Shown here piece by piece: positions 17,934-25,719 of a stretch of 64,000 bases of DNA. A program made the translations under genes and the position numbers. The stretch is from Dyadobacter koreensis. GTDB taxonomy: Bacteria; Bacteroidota; Bacteroidia; Cytophagales; Spirosomataceae. Each line of letters opens with the position of its first letter. The stretch's first letter is position 1. The notes under the pieces were generated by a model. That model searched no databases. It saw nothing but the letters and a program-made list of their open reading frames with translations, and had not been told where the DNA came from. The stretch lies in the NCBI RefSeq assembly GCF_900108855.1, contig NZ_FNXY01000010.1, positions 62,001-126,000 on the forward strand, given 5' to 3'.

Positions 17934-18464
17934 ATGTTAAAAGCAAAAACCCCCAAGCAGTCGGAAGTAACCATGACCGAAATGGTACTGCCCAATGATA
18001 CCAACACGCTCAATAATTTAATGGGGGGGCGTTTGCTTCACTGGATGGATATTTGTGCGGCGATTTCGGCACAAAAACATTCAAATCGCATTGTTGTAAC
18101 GGCTTCAGTGGATAATGTTTCTTTCACAGAGCCTATCCGTCTCGGAAATATTATCACCATGCATGCCCGTGTAACCCGCGCTTTTAATTCTTCCATGGAA
18201 GTTTTTCTTGAAGTGTGGGCCGAGGATATTCCTGCCGGTTTGCGCGTGAGCACCAACCGTGCATTTTATACTTTCGTCGCGGTAGATCAGAACGGAAGAC
18301 CGATTGAAGTTCCCCCTCTATTGCCTGAAACAGAAGCGGACGAAGAATTATTTGTAAGCGCTCTGCGACGACGTCAGTTGCGGCTGGTTTTGGCTGGCAG
18401 GATGAAGCCTTCCGAAGCAACTGAATTAAAAGCCTTGTTCGAAATACAGGAAGAAAAGCCATAA
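17934..18464 (+). CDS. Acyl-CoA thioesterase, hotdog fold (YciA/ACOT type)
   Basis: This 176-residue cytoplasmic enzyme probably hydrolyses acyl-CoA to free acid and CoA. Hotdog signatures are visible: EMVLPNDTNTLNNLMGGRLLHWMD, which contains the helix with the family's catalytic Asn/Asp region, then IVVTASVDNVSFTEPIRLGN and the beta-strand FNSSMEVFLEVWAED. This arrangement is that of the BFIT/ACOT group. The ATG at 17934 is preferred over the upstream TTG at 17919. Chain-length preference cannot be read from sequence. It follows the barrel gene closely. Confidence 0.87.
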   Translation: MLKAKTPKQSEVTMTEMVLPNDTNTLNNLMGGRLLHWMDICAAISAQKHSNRIVVTASVDNVSFTEPIRLGNIITMHARVTRAFNSSMEVFLEVWAEDIPAGLRVSTNRAFYTFVAVDQNGRPIEVPPLLPETEADEELFVSALRRRQLRLVLAGRMKPSEATELKALFEIQEEKP

Positions 18465-18599
18465 CCCATCTTTTTTTGGTAATTTTGCCAAACCTTAAGC
18501 GACCAGCCGTTGTTGGTTGAAAGTCTCCTCTGGAGGCGGGCACTTTTAAGCGCTTAATAGAGAATCATTTTCAAACCGCTCTCATTTATTATTCATAAG

Positions 18600-18971
18600 A
18601 TGGCAAAAGAGATTATTTTTTCGGACAAAGCTCCGGCTCCAATCGGCCCGTACAGCCAGGCTGTAAAAGTTGGTAATACTTTATATGTTTCAGGTCAGAT
18701 CGCGTTCGAGGCTTCTCAGTCGGGAAGTATCAAAGTGGAGACTGGTAAGGTGATGGAAAACATCGGACATATTCTTAAAGCTGCCGGATTTGGTTACGAG
18801 AACGTTGTAAAATCGAATATTTTTTTAAAAGATATGAATGATTTTGCCGTAGTGAATGAAGTTTACGGTCAATTTTTTACCAATGAACCACCTGCTCGTG
18901 AAACCGTTCAGGTAGCACGTTTGCCGAAAGATGTGAATGTTGAAATCTCGGTGATTGCAGTAGCGTTGTAA
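18600..18971 (+). CDS. ridA: RidA family reactive imine/enamine deaminase
   Basis: This 123-residue protein matches the YjgF/YER057c/UK114 family, which hydrolyses reactive 2-aminoacrylate and related imines made by PLP enzymes. Motifs in order: APAPIGPYSQAVKVGNTLYVSGQIAF, VMENIGHILKAAGFGYENVVKSNIFLKDM, and PPARETVQVARLPKDVNVEISVIA, where the Arg in PPAR binds the substrate carboxylate and the terminal Glu is the usual catalytic-water ligand. The length is normal. A GTCA-rich repeat lies between this gene and gltX. Confidence 0.95.
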   Translation: MAKEIIFSDKAPAPIGPYSQAVKVGNTLYVSGQIAFEASQSGSIKVETGKVMENIGHILKAAGFGYENVVKSNIFLKDMNDFAVVNEVYGQFFTNEPPARETVQVARLPKDVNVEISVIAVAL

Positions 18972-19082
18972 GTCAAGGAATTGTCAGGACTTGTCATTTT
19001 TGGTCAGGTAATTGTCAGGACACGTCACCGGCAAATGACAATTGCCTGAAAAATAATTGACGACCCTTGGTCACTTCCTGAC
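18972..19082. repeat. GTCA/TGAC-rich intergenic repeat between ridA and gltX
   Basis: About ten GTCA or TGAC tetranucleotides occur in about 110 bases, mostly 9-12 bases apart. Within it TCAGGTAATTGTCA (19004-19017) and TGACAATTGCCTGA (19036-19049) form a 14-bp inverted repeat with one mismatch. AATTGTCAGGAC-like units are repeated directly upstream. It looks like a dispersed intergenic repeat or a hairpin in the gltX leader; no protein is encoded. Confidence 0.55.
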
Positions 19083-19107
19083 GAATATATTTAATGTTGA
19101 AACAATA

Positions 19108-20658
19108 ATGAATAAATTACCAGTTCGGGTGAGATTTGCCCCAAGTCCAACCGGGCCTCTCCATGCAGGAGGTGTCCGCACGGCACTATATAATTACCTT
19201 TTTGCCCGCCAGCAAGGCGGACAAATGCTGCTTCGTATTGAAGATACAGACCAGAACCGTTATGTTCCGGGAGCAGAAGCTTATATTCTTGAAGCACTTC
19301 AGTGGCTTGGAATTGAAATTGATGAAGGACCGCAAAATGGTGGGCCTCATGCACCTTACCGTCAGTCGGAAAGAAAAGAAATGTACCGTCAATATGCAGA
19401 AAAACTGATTGCAGACGGAAAAGCCTATTATGCTTTTGATACTGCCGAAGAACTTGATGCAATGCGTAAGCGTCTGGAAGAAGCAAAAGTTGCGGCCATC
19501 CAGTATAACGCGATCACACGTCTGGAAATGAAAAATTCTCTGACGCTTTCTCCCGAGGAAACAAAATCGCGTCTGGAAAGCGGAGAGCCGTATGTCATCC
19601 GGATGAAAATTATGCCGAAGGAAGATATCCGTTTTAATGATCTGATCCGCGGATGGGTAGTTGTACATTCTTCGCAGATCGATGATAAGGTTTTATTGAA
19701 ATCGGATGGCATGCCAACGTATCACCTGGCCAATATTGTGGATGATCATTTGATGGGAATTACGCATGTGATTCGTGGTGAAGAGTGGCTTCCATCAGCT
19801 CCTTTGCACGTTTTACTTTACAGATATCTGGGCTGGGAAAGCACGATGCCGCAGTTTGCACATTTACCCTTACTCTTAAAGCCGGACGGAAACGGAAAGC
19901 TTTCAAAACGGGATGCAGACCTTGGCGGTTTCCCGATTTTCCCATTGCAATGGACAGATCCTGTAACGGGTGACGTGGCAAGAGGTTTCCGCGAAGAAGG
20001 ATATTCTCCTGAAGCAACGGCTAATTTCCTTGCTTTGCTTGGCTGGAATGCCGGAACAGAACAGGAAATTTTCAGTATGGATGAGATGATTAAAGCTTTT
20101 AGTTTTGATCGTGTGCATAAAGCGGGTGCAAGATTTGATATTCAGAAAGCAAACTGGTTTAATCAGCAATATCTTAAATTTAAAGATGATGCTGCTATTG
20201 TAGCTGAAATTAAGCCGCTTTATGCAGCCAAAGGAATCGAAGTAAATGACGAGCAGGTTATTCAGATTGTTCATTTGTTGAAAGACCGCGTTCATTTTAC
20301 AAAAGAAATTGTTTCCGAATCGGAATTCCTATTCAGTGCTCCTGAAGTTTATGACCAGGATGTTGCGGTAAAAAAATGGAATGAGGAAGCAGTTAATGCA
20401 ATTTCCGGATTTAAAGAAACCCTTGAAGGGTTTGAAGGCGATTTCGTAGCAGACAATATCAAACATGCACTTGCGGATAAAATGGAAGCATCCGGTATAA
20501 AAATGGGGAAGATCATGCAGGCACTACGTCTTGCGGTGACCGGCGCTGGCGCTGGCCCGGATTTGATGGTGATCATGGAGATTTTAGGAAAGCAAGAAGT
20601 TATTAGCAGATTGACTCAGGCTCTTGACCGTTTGCCAGCACAAATTCGCCTGGCATAA
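19108..20658 (+). CDS. gltX: Glutamyl-tRNA synthetase
   Basis: This 516-residue class I aminoacyl-tRNA synthetase charges tRNA-Glu. The start is set at the ATG at 19108, because MNKLPVRVRFAPSPTGPLHAGG is the normal N-terminus; an in-frame Met 51 bases upstream lies in repeat sequence. The HIGH-type motif is PTGPLHAGG and the KMSKS-type motif is GNGKLSKRD. VIRGEEWLPSAPLHVLLYRYLGW is the conserved glutamate-tRNA recognition block. The C-terminal anticodon-binding helical domain is complete. No cluster of zinc-binding cysteines is seen in the catalytic domain. A repeat-rich leader precedes it. Confidence 0.97.
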   Translation: MNKLPVRVRFAPSPTGPLHAGGVRTALYNYLFARQQGGQMLLRIEDTDQNRYVPGAEAYILEALQWLGIEIDEGPQNGGPHAPYRQSERKEMYRQYAEKLIADGKAYYAFDTAEELDAMRKRLEEAKVAAIQYNAITRLEMKNSLTLSPEETKSRLESGEPYVIRMKIMPKEDIRFNDLIRGWVVVHSSQIDDKVLLKSDGMPTYHLANIVDDHLMGITHVIRGEEWLPSAPLHVLLYRYLGWESTMPQFAHLPLLLKPDGNGKLSKRDADLGGFPIFPLQWTDPVTGDVARGFREEGYSPEATANFLALLGWNAGTEQEIFSMDEMIKAFSFDRVHKAGARFDIQKANWFNQQYLKFKDDAAIVAEIKPLYAAKGIEVNDEQVIQIVHLLKDRVHFTKEIVSESEFLFSAPEVYDQDVAVKKWNEEAVNAISGFKETLEGFEGDFVADNIKHALADKMEASGIKMGKIMQALRLAVTGAGAGPDLMVIMEILGKQEVISRLTQALDRLPAQIRLA

Positions 20659-20767
20659 GTCGAAATTAACCGTTTGATCATTTTGCTTTGTCAATGGGTT
20701 TATAGTCGTATAATTTCGTAACAGTAATTTAGTTTACTGGCCTCCGGGCCGATAGCCAATTAACATT

Positions 20768-21019
20768 ATGGCCAAAAAGAAACAACCTGATTCCGCCAAG
20801 CCTGCAAACGAAAAACCTCGTGTGCACAAAGATCTTGACGGTTTTGATATCCAGATTAATTCGTTTGGAGAGATAACTACAAGCTTTGATATGGATCGTA
20901 TCAACCAGTTTTTAAACAAAAACGTGGACGATAAGAAACTTCGTGACCGGGAAGATATTCCGGGAAGGAAAACAAAAAAATCCAAAGCTAAAAAGACAGA
21001 AGAGGAGGAAGAAGAGTAA
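20768..21019 (+). CDS. Small charged conserved-looking protein, function unknown
   Basis: I do not recognise a named family. The 83-residue product has a Lys-rich start (MAKKKQPDSAKPANEKPRVH), a central patterned stretch DLDGFDIQINSFGEITTSFD followed by DRINQFLNKNVDDKKL, and a Lys-then-Glu tail ending in seven or more acidic residues. There is no signal peptide or membrane helix. The non-repetitive centre suggests a real small fold, and codon use is like its neighbours. It lies about 110 bases after gltX and 59 bases before the AIM24-like gene, which may be in the same unit. Confidence 0.7.
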   Translation: MAKKKQPDSAKPANEKPRVHKDLDGFDIQINSFGEITTSFDMDRINQFLNKNVDDKKLRDREDIPGRKTKKSKAKKTEEEEEE

Positions 21020-21078
21020 TGTTTGTTGGCGGCGTACCTGCGTGATTTATTTACAAATATATAAACTTCAAAAGCTAA

Positions 21079-21858
21079 ATGATCTCACACGAAATTGATT
21101 ACAAGATTATCGGCGACGATATACAAATCGTGGAAATAGAACTCGATCCTAATGAAACGGTAATTGCCGAAGCCGGTGCGATGCTTTTTATGGAAGATGG
21201 TATTCAGTTTGAAACCAAGATGGGTGACGGATCTGAAGCTAATCAGAGTATAATGGGAAAGATTTTTCAGGCAGGAACTCGTGTGCTGACCGGTGAATCT
21301 CTTTTCATGACACATTTCACGAATCGTGGTGCCGGCAAGAAAAAGGTTGCTTTTTCTGCGCCTTATCCAGGTACGGTTATGCCGATTGATTTGTCCAAAA
21401 TTTATGGAAACGAACTCATTGTTCAGAAGGACGGATTTTTATGTGCCGCACTTGGTACCAGTATGAAAATCCACTTCAATCAACGTTTCGGATCAGGTCT
21501 TTTTGGTGGAGAAGGATTTATTCTTCAAAAATTGAAGGGAGACGGAATGGCTTTTGTTCATGCAGGTGGTGTCGTAATCGAGCGTCAATTGAACAACGAA
21601 ATGTTACGTGTTGATACCGGTTGTGTTGTTGCTTTCGAACAGTCTTTAAGTTTTGATATCCAGCGCTCAGGCGGTTTGAAATCGATGGTTTTTGGCGGTG
21701 AAGGGATGTTCCTGGCAACGCTCCGGGGAACCGGGCGTGTCTGGATTCAGTCGATGCCAATTTCTAAATTAATTCAAAGATTATCAGTAGGCGGGCCAAA
21801 CGCCAGAAAAGAAGGCGGTTCAGTTATTGGCGGTTTGGGGAATTTGTTTGAGTCCTGA
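21079..21858 (+). CDS. AIM24/TIGR00266 family protein
   Basis: This 259-residue protein matches the TIGR00266/AIM24 group: HEIDYKIIGDDIQIVEIELDPNETVIAEAGAM at the start, MTHFTNRGAGKKKVAFSAPYPGTVMPIDL in the middle, and VVIERQLNNEMLRVDTGCVVAFE then GGLKSMVFGGEGMFLATLRGTGRVWIQSMP near the end. The fold is a beta-sandwich related to tryptophan-RNA-binding attenuator-like (TRAP-like) rings. Bacterial members are functionally uncharacterised; the yeast relative is mitochondrial. No signal peptide. A bidirectional terminator follows. Confidence 0.9.
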   Translation: MISHEIDYKIIGDDIQIVEIELDPNETVIAEAGAMLFMEDGIQFETKMGDGSEANQSIMGKIFQAGTRVLTGESLFMTHFTNRGAGKKKVAFSAPYPGTVMPIDLSKIYGNELIVQKDGFLCAALGTSMKIHFNQRFGSGLFGGEGFILQKLKGDGMAFVHAGGVVIERQLNNEMLRVDTGCVVAFEQSLSFDIQRSGGLKSMVFGGEGMFLATLRGTGRVWIQSMPISKLIQRLSVGGPNARKEGGSVIGGLGNLFES

Positions 21859-21875
21859 TCAGGTTACTTCTTATA

Positions 21876-21922
21876 TTAAAGAAAGAAAGGTAAGTGCTCC
21901 GGTACTTGCCTTTTTTCTTTAA
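21876..21922. terminator. Bidirectional terminator between the AIM24-like gene and the esterase
   Basis: TTAAAGAAAGAAAGGTAAGT (21876-21895) pairs with ACTTGCCTTTTTTCTTTAA (21904-21922) with two or three mismatches around a short loop. A/T-rich flanks serve both convergent genes. Confidence 0.72.
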
Positions 21923-23973
21923 TAGAATAAAACTGTCTGCCCCGTAACCCCCGTTTCTGTGATGACTTTCAGGTAATAATTTCCGCTTGGTAAAGCATTC
22001 AAAGGTTCGACCTTGATCAAGCCAACAATTTCGTTAGCGGATGCATGAATAGGATGTTCTATCCCCCGCGCGTCATAAAGTGCACATTTGATAAGTTTAA
22101 TGTTATTATCTGCTCTAAAATAGAAAAACTGCTTCGTAACAGGATTAGGGAAAACAATTAAGTTCGCTGGCGAGCCTTCCCGGAAAATTGAGTATACCGA
22201 CGAATAGCCGGTAACACCATTTTTATACTCAAACTTCAGCCTGTAGAAACTGCTGGTTTTTATATCGTTTTCGTCTGTGTAGGAATAAATCTGAGAGTCG
22301 GACCCATTAACCGGATCAAGCATTTTAATGTCTGAAAACGATTCACCATCATTATTCACCTGAACAACGATTTGTTTTAAATCGGGTATTGCGGCGATAA
22401 GCCATGCCAACTCAATTTTGTTGTCGACAGTTTTTGCTGTTAGTCTGTTGATAAAATCGATTGTGGTATAAGTGCTGCTAATAGAAAAAGGATCAGAAAT
22501 ACTTCCGGTCAATATGGGATTTAACCCCGTCAGACGGATCCGGTATTGGCCGTTTTTAATGTCCTGTGGAATTTGGATTTTAAGTGGTGCTTGGTTCCCC
22601 GCTCCAACGATAGCCGTGAATCTTCCTGCACTGTCTAAAAGTTCAGCCTGCAAGGAAACTGTGTTGGCTGGCAAGCCGCTAAAATTAAAAGGTAAGACAA
22701 AGGAAGCTCCCGGGAAAACTTTAGACGGAGTTATACCCGTGTGAATGGCATAATCCGGTTGAAGCGGGGGGATTTCTTTGAGCAATGAATCAGTCAAAAC
22801 CCGGTTCCAGGCGGAAGCAGCTAAGGTCAAACCTTGAACTCCACCGGCAATATTTTCAAAATGACCTTGTTCGGGCCTGGGCATTTGCACGGTATCAAGA
22901 TTTGGTCCTGCATATGTATTAAAACCACTTAGTGCAATCAATCGATTTTGTGCCGAAATAATTGGAATATAGGGTTTTGGCAGGGTTGAACTGGCAGAGT
23001 TCCGGGCGATGATCCAGGGGATATCTTTTCCGGAATCTCTTCTGCTATTCGTAATCAATGTTTGGATATTACTAAAATAATTATCTTCTGTAACGCCTTG
23101 CTGAGCGTCGTTTTCACCATGCGACCAAAGAATTGCCCTCAACCCTAACGAAGAATTCAGGTATCGAACGGTATTGATAATATTGGTATAAGGCTGGCGG
23201 TTTGGCCAGGGTTTTCCTACATAAACATTAAAAGCATCTTTACCCAAAGCCCCATCACGATAATTTTCTGAATTTGCCGCAGCCCAGGCCGAATTCAGGA
23301 ACAAAACCGGCGTGTTTAGTTTTTTATTTAACATATCTCCAAGCTCTGCCCAATACCAGGAAGTTTCTCCTGACGGAAAAATGTAATCTTTGGCTTTTAT
23401 CGGTGCAAATTGGGGAGCCTGCATAGGTTCGTCCGGCGCGACGGTGATATTGTCGGTATTCAGAAATTTATTGATTGCATTAAAGGAGATAACCTGATCC
23501 GAAGAATTTTTGGAACCGAGGTCTGGCAATCCCATCGCATTTGAGTTTCCTGCTACCAGGAAAACCTCTCCGATACCAACCCGTGTGATTGCTGATACAT
23601 CAACCTGACCATTTGTAGAATAACCCGTTAACTGCAATTCATACCAACCTGTTTTTGCTTCGAATGTTGCTGTCAGAAATCCCTGTTTGATCTGATCTTT
23701 GGGAAATGAAAAAGATTTTATTTCATTTTCGTCTCCTTGAACGGGTGCCAGTTTTAGCTCAATAGATTCGTACGGAACATACGCATAGGAAGTGACTGCA
23801 ACATTTGCAAAGCCGGATTTGTCTCTTTGTAAAACCTGATTATTGACCGGGCTTGTAATGATCAGTTGTGCGTATATATCAGTGTAGGAAAGGGATAAAA
23901 TCAAAAACAAAAAGACCAGTTTTTGATAAAAGTAAAAGAAAGGCTGGTTATGATACGATACAGATTCCGTCAT
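21919..23973 (-). CDS. Secreted SASA-type carbohydrate esterase with T9SS sorting domain
   Basis: The 684-residue product has an N-terminal signal (LVFLFLILSLSYTDIYA) after a 16-residue extension, then a beta-sandwich region (to about 130). The esterase domain shows the SGNH/SASA nucleophile block EVFLVAGNSNAMG and LRAILWSHGENDAQQG, the usual substrate-side motif, followed by IPWIIARNSAS. The His expected for the catalytic site may be in PEQGHFENI. A C-terminal T9SS type A domain (LIVFPNPVTKQFFYF ... LPSGNYYLKVITETG) marks it for cell-surface export. SASA-family enzymes remove O-acetyl groups from sialic acid or plant polysaccharides; the substrate here is unknown. It is downstream of SusCD pair 1 beyond a terminator and may belong to the same uptake locus. 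Confidence 0.8.
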   Translation of the reverse strand: MTESVSYHNQPFFYFYQKLVFLFLILSLSYTDIYAQLIITSPVNNQVLQRDKSGFANVAVTSYAYVPYESIELKLAPVQGDENEIKSFSFPKDQIKQGFLTATFEAKTGWYELQLTGYSTNGQVDVSAITRVGIGEVFLVAGNSNAMGLPDLGSKNSSDQVISFNAINKFLNTDNITVAPDEPMQAPQFAPIKAKDYIFPSGETSWYWAELGDMLNKKLNTPVLFLNSAWAAANSENYRDGALGKDAFNVYVGKPWPNRQPYTNIINTVRYLNSSLGLRAILWSHGENDAQQGVTEDNYFSNIQTLITNSRRDSGKDIPWIIARNSASSTLPKPYIPIISAQNRLIALSGFNTYAGPNLDTVQMPRPEQGHFENIAGGVQGLTLAASAWNRVLTDSLLKEIPPLQPDYAIHTGITPSKVFPGASFVLPFNFSGLPANTVSLQAELLDSAGRFTAIVGAGNQAPLKIQIPQDIKNGQYRIRLTGLNPILTGSISDPFSISSTYTTIDFINRLTAKTVDNKIELAWLIAAIPDLKQIVVQVNNDGESFSDIKMLDPVNGSDSQIYSYTDENDIKTSSFYRLKFEYKNGVTGYSSVYSIFREGSPANLIVFPNPVTKQFFYFRADNNIKLIKCALYDARGIEHPIHASANEIVGLIKVEPLNALPSGNYYLKVITETGVTGQTVLFY

Positions 23974-24053
23974 TGTGTGTTAATTATTTTCAAGAGATTG
24001 CCGAATTTCAGGAAGGGAATTCTGACCGTAAAGTTGGCTAAAAATAAAACAAA

Positions 24054-24091
24054 AAAGCCAGCTCTTAGCTTTATGCTAGTGAGCTGGCTTT
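24054..24091 (-). terminator. Terminator after SusD1
   Basis: AAAGCCAGCTC (24054-24064) pairs exactly with GAGCTGGCTTT (24081-24091), with an inner TAGC/GCTA pairing. On the minus strand it is followed by a T run. It separates the susCD1 unit from the esterase gene. Confidence 0.8.
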
Positions 24092-24109
24092 ATGTTATTT
24101 ACAATTTTA

Positions 24110-25684
24110 TCAGTTATAACCTGGGTTCTGAGGAGTCAGATTCGGGTTATTTTTCATTTCCTGAATACCTAATGGGAACAACAAATGTTTCGATTGCAAA
24201 GCTACTCCTGAACCTACATTCAGGTTAAGGTGACCAACGAAATCATCAAATCCTTTTGTTTTTTCGTTGAAAACTTTGCGTAAACGAACCATGTCAAACC
24301 AGGTAATTCCTTCGTAAGCGAATTCGTACCAACGCTCTCTCAAAACTGCATCGCGGAAAGTAGACTGGCTGAAAGTTCCTAATCCCGGGGTTGTCAATTT
24401 AGCTCTGTCGCGTACTTTCTTCAACGCATCGTAAGCTTCCTGAGTAGGTGCACCAAGCTCGTTTTGTGCTTCTGCGAAGATCAAAAGAACCTCTGCGTAA
24501 CGAATCAAAGGAACGTTCAGGTTGTTATTACGGGTACCTGCAACGCCTTCTGAACCGTTGGCAGTCTGGTTAAAATGTTTGAAAACGTAGGGAGCTCCCA
24601 AGCTGAATCTTGCGCCGTTACCATTTGTGAAATAAGTGGTATAGAACCATCCCTCCTGATCCACGGTACGTAAGTCACCGGCTTCATACGAATTGTAGAA
24701 AGATAATGTTGGTACTGTACTTCCTGTTCCACCCGGGCCGGAGAAAGTTACCGGTTTGAAGTTTGGCAAATAATCTCCCAATGGGTTACCTGCTACTGCC
24801 ACGTTATACTGGATCTGGAAAATGTGTTCAACACGGTTTTTCAAATTTTCCTGGTGAACTTGTTTGTAAGTGTCAAACAGATTAATTACACCCGGGTTCG
24901 CTTTTGCATAAGTGATAACTTCCAAAGCTTTGTCAGCCGCAAGTTTGTAGTGCGTAGCACCTTTGCTCAATGGGAAACCTGCCATTGTCAGATATACTTT
25001 TGACAAAAGAGATTTAACAGCCATCTGTGTAGCACGTCCGCTTGTTTCGGTCACTGGCAAACCAGCTGCTTCTGCGGCAACCAAATCTTCAACGATAAGC
25101 TTGTAAATTTCTTCCTGAGGTGCACGAGACGGCAAGAAATCCGCGGAGTTTGCTGTCTGAGGTGTAGTAACCAATGGAATGTCGCCCCAAAGTCTTACAG
25201 CATAAAAATATGCCCAAGCACGAAGGAAGCGCGCTTCACCGATCAACTTATTTTTTTGTGCATCAGTTGCAGGAGCAAGAAATGGAATAGTAGGAATTTT
25301 TTCCAACGCAAGATTAGCGTTGGCAATAATCCTGTACAAACCATTGTACCAGTTGTTTATATGCGCTGTGTTTCCATCGTATGTTAAAGAATACAAGTTA
25401 TTCAAATCTGAATTCTGACCTGTTTCTGTTGTTGCTGTTCCGGTAACAGCTTCAAGCAGTTGCCAGTTTGCCGAGAAAATACCAGCTCCTTCACCATAAA
25501 ACCGAAGACCTGCGTAGGTAGCTGCTACTGCTGCTTCCGCGTGATCAGGTATTGTATAAAAACTATCCGGTGTTAAGTTAGATGGATCTTGCTCGTCAAG
25601 AAAATCCGAACAGCTTGTCGGGCCAAGTAAAATGGATCCGCAGAGAAGTACCTTGGCTACATTTTTTAAATTATATAACTTCAT
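24110..25684 (-). CDS. SusD/RagB family outer-membrane lipoprotein (pair 1)
   Basis: This 524-residue lipoprotein starts MKLYNLKNVAKVLLCGSILL, then GPTSC is the lipobox, followed by SDFLDEQDPSNLTPDSFY, the classic SusD opening. TPR-like helices (LIGEARFLRAWAYFYAVRLW and MAVKSLLSKVYLTMAG) and the C-terminal RagB block (VLLIFAEAQNELG, RERWYEFAYEGITWFDMVRLR, LFPLGIQEMKNNPNLTPQNP) are all present. SusD caps the SusC channel and binds the ligand outside the cell. The last residues PQNPGYN are typical. It follows SusC1 by about 35 bases, so the two form one unit. Confidence 0.96.
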   Translation of the reverse strand: MKLYNLKNVAKVLLCGSILLGPTSCSDFLDEQDPSNLTPDSFYTIPDHAEAAVAATYAGLRFYGEGAGIFSANWQLLEAVTGTATTETGQNSDLNNLYSLTYDGNTAHINNWYNGLYRIIANANLALEKIPTIPFLAPATDAQKNKLIGEARFLRAWAYFYAVRLWGDIPLVTTPQTANSADFLPSRAPQEEIYKLIVEDLVAAEAAGLPVTETSGRATQMAVKSLLSKVYLTMAGFPLSKGATHYKLAADKALEVITYAKANPGVINLFDTYKQVHQENLKNRVEHIFQIQYNVAVAGNPLGDYLPNFKPVTFSGPGGTGSTVPTLSFYNSYEAGDLRTVDQEGWFYTTYFTNGNGARFSLGAPYVFKHFNQTANGSEGVAGTRNNNLNVPLIRYAEVLLIFAEAQNELGAPTQEAYDALKKVRDRAKLTTPGLGTFSQSTFRDAVLRERWYEFAYEGITWFDMVRLRKVFNEKTKGFDDFVGHLNLNVGSGVALQSKHLLFPLGIQEMKNNPNLTPQNPGYN

Positions 25685-25719
25685 AATCAATGTTTTTTAA
25701 GGATAAATTAATTGGCCAA

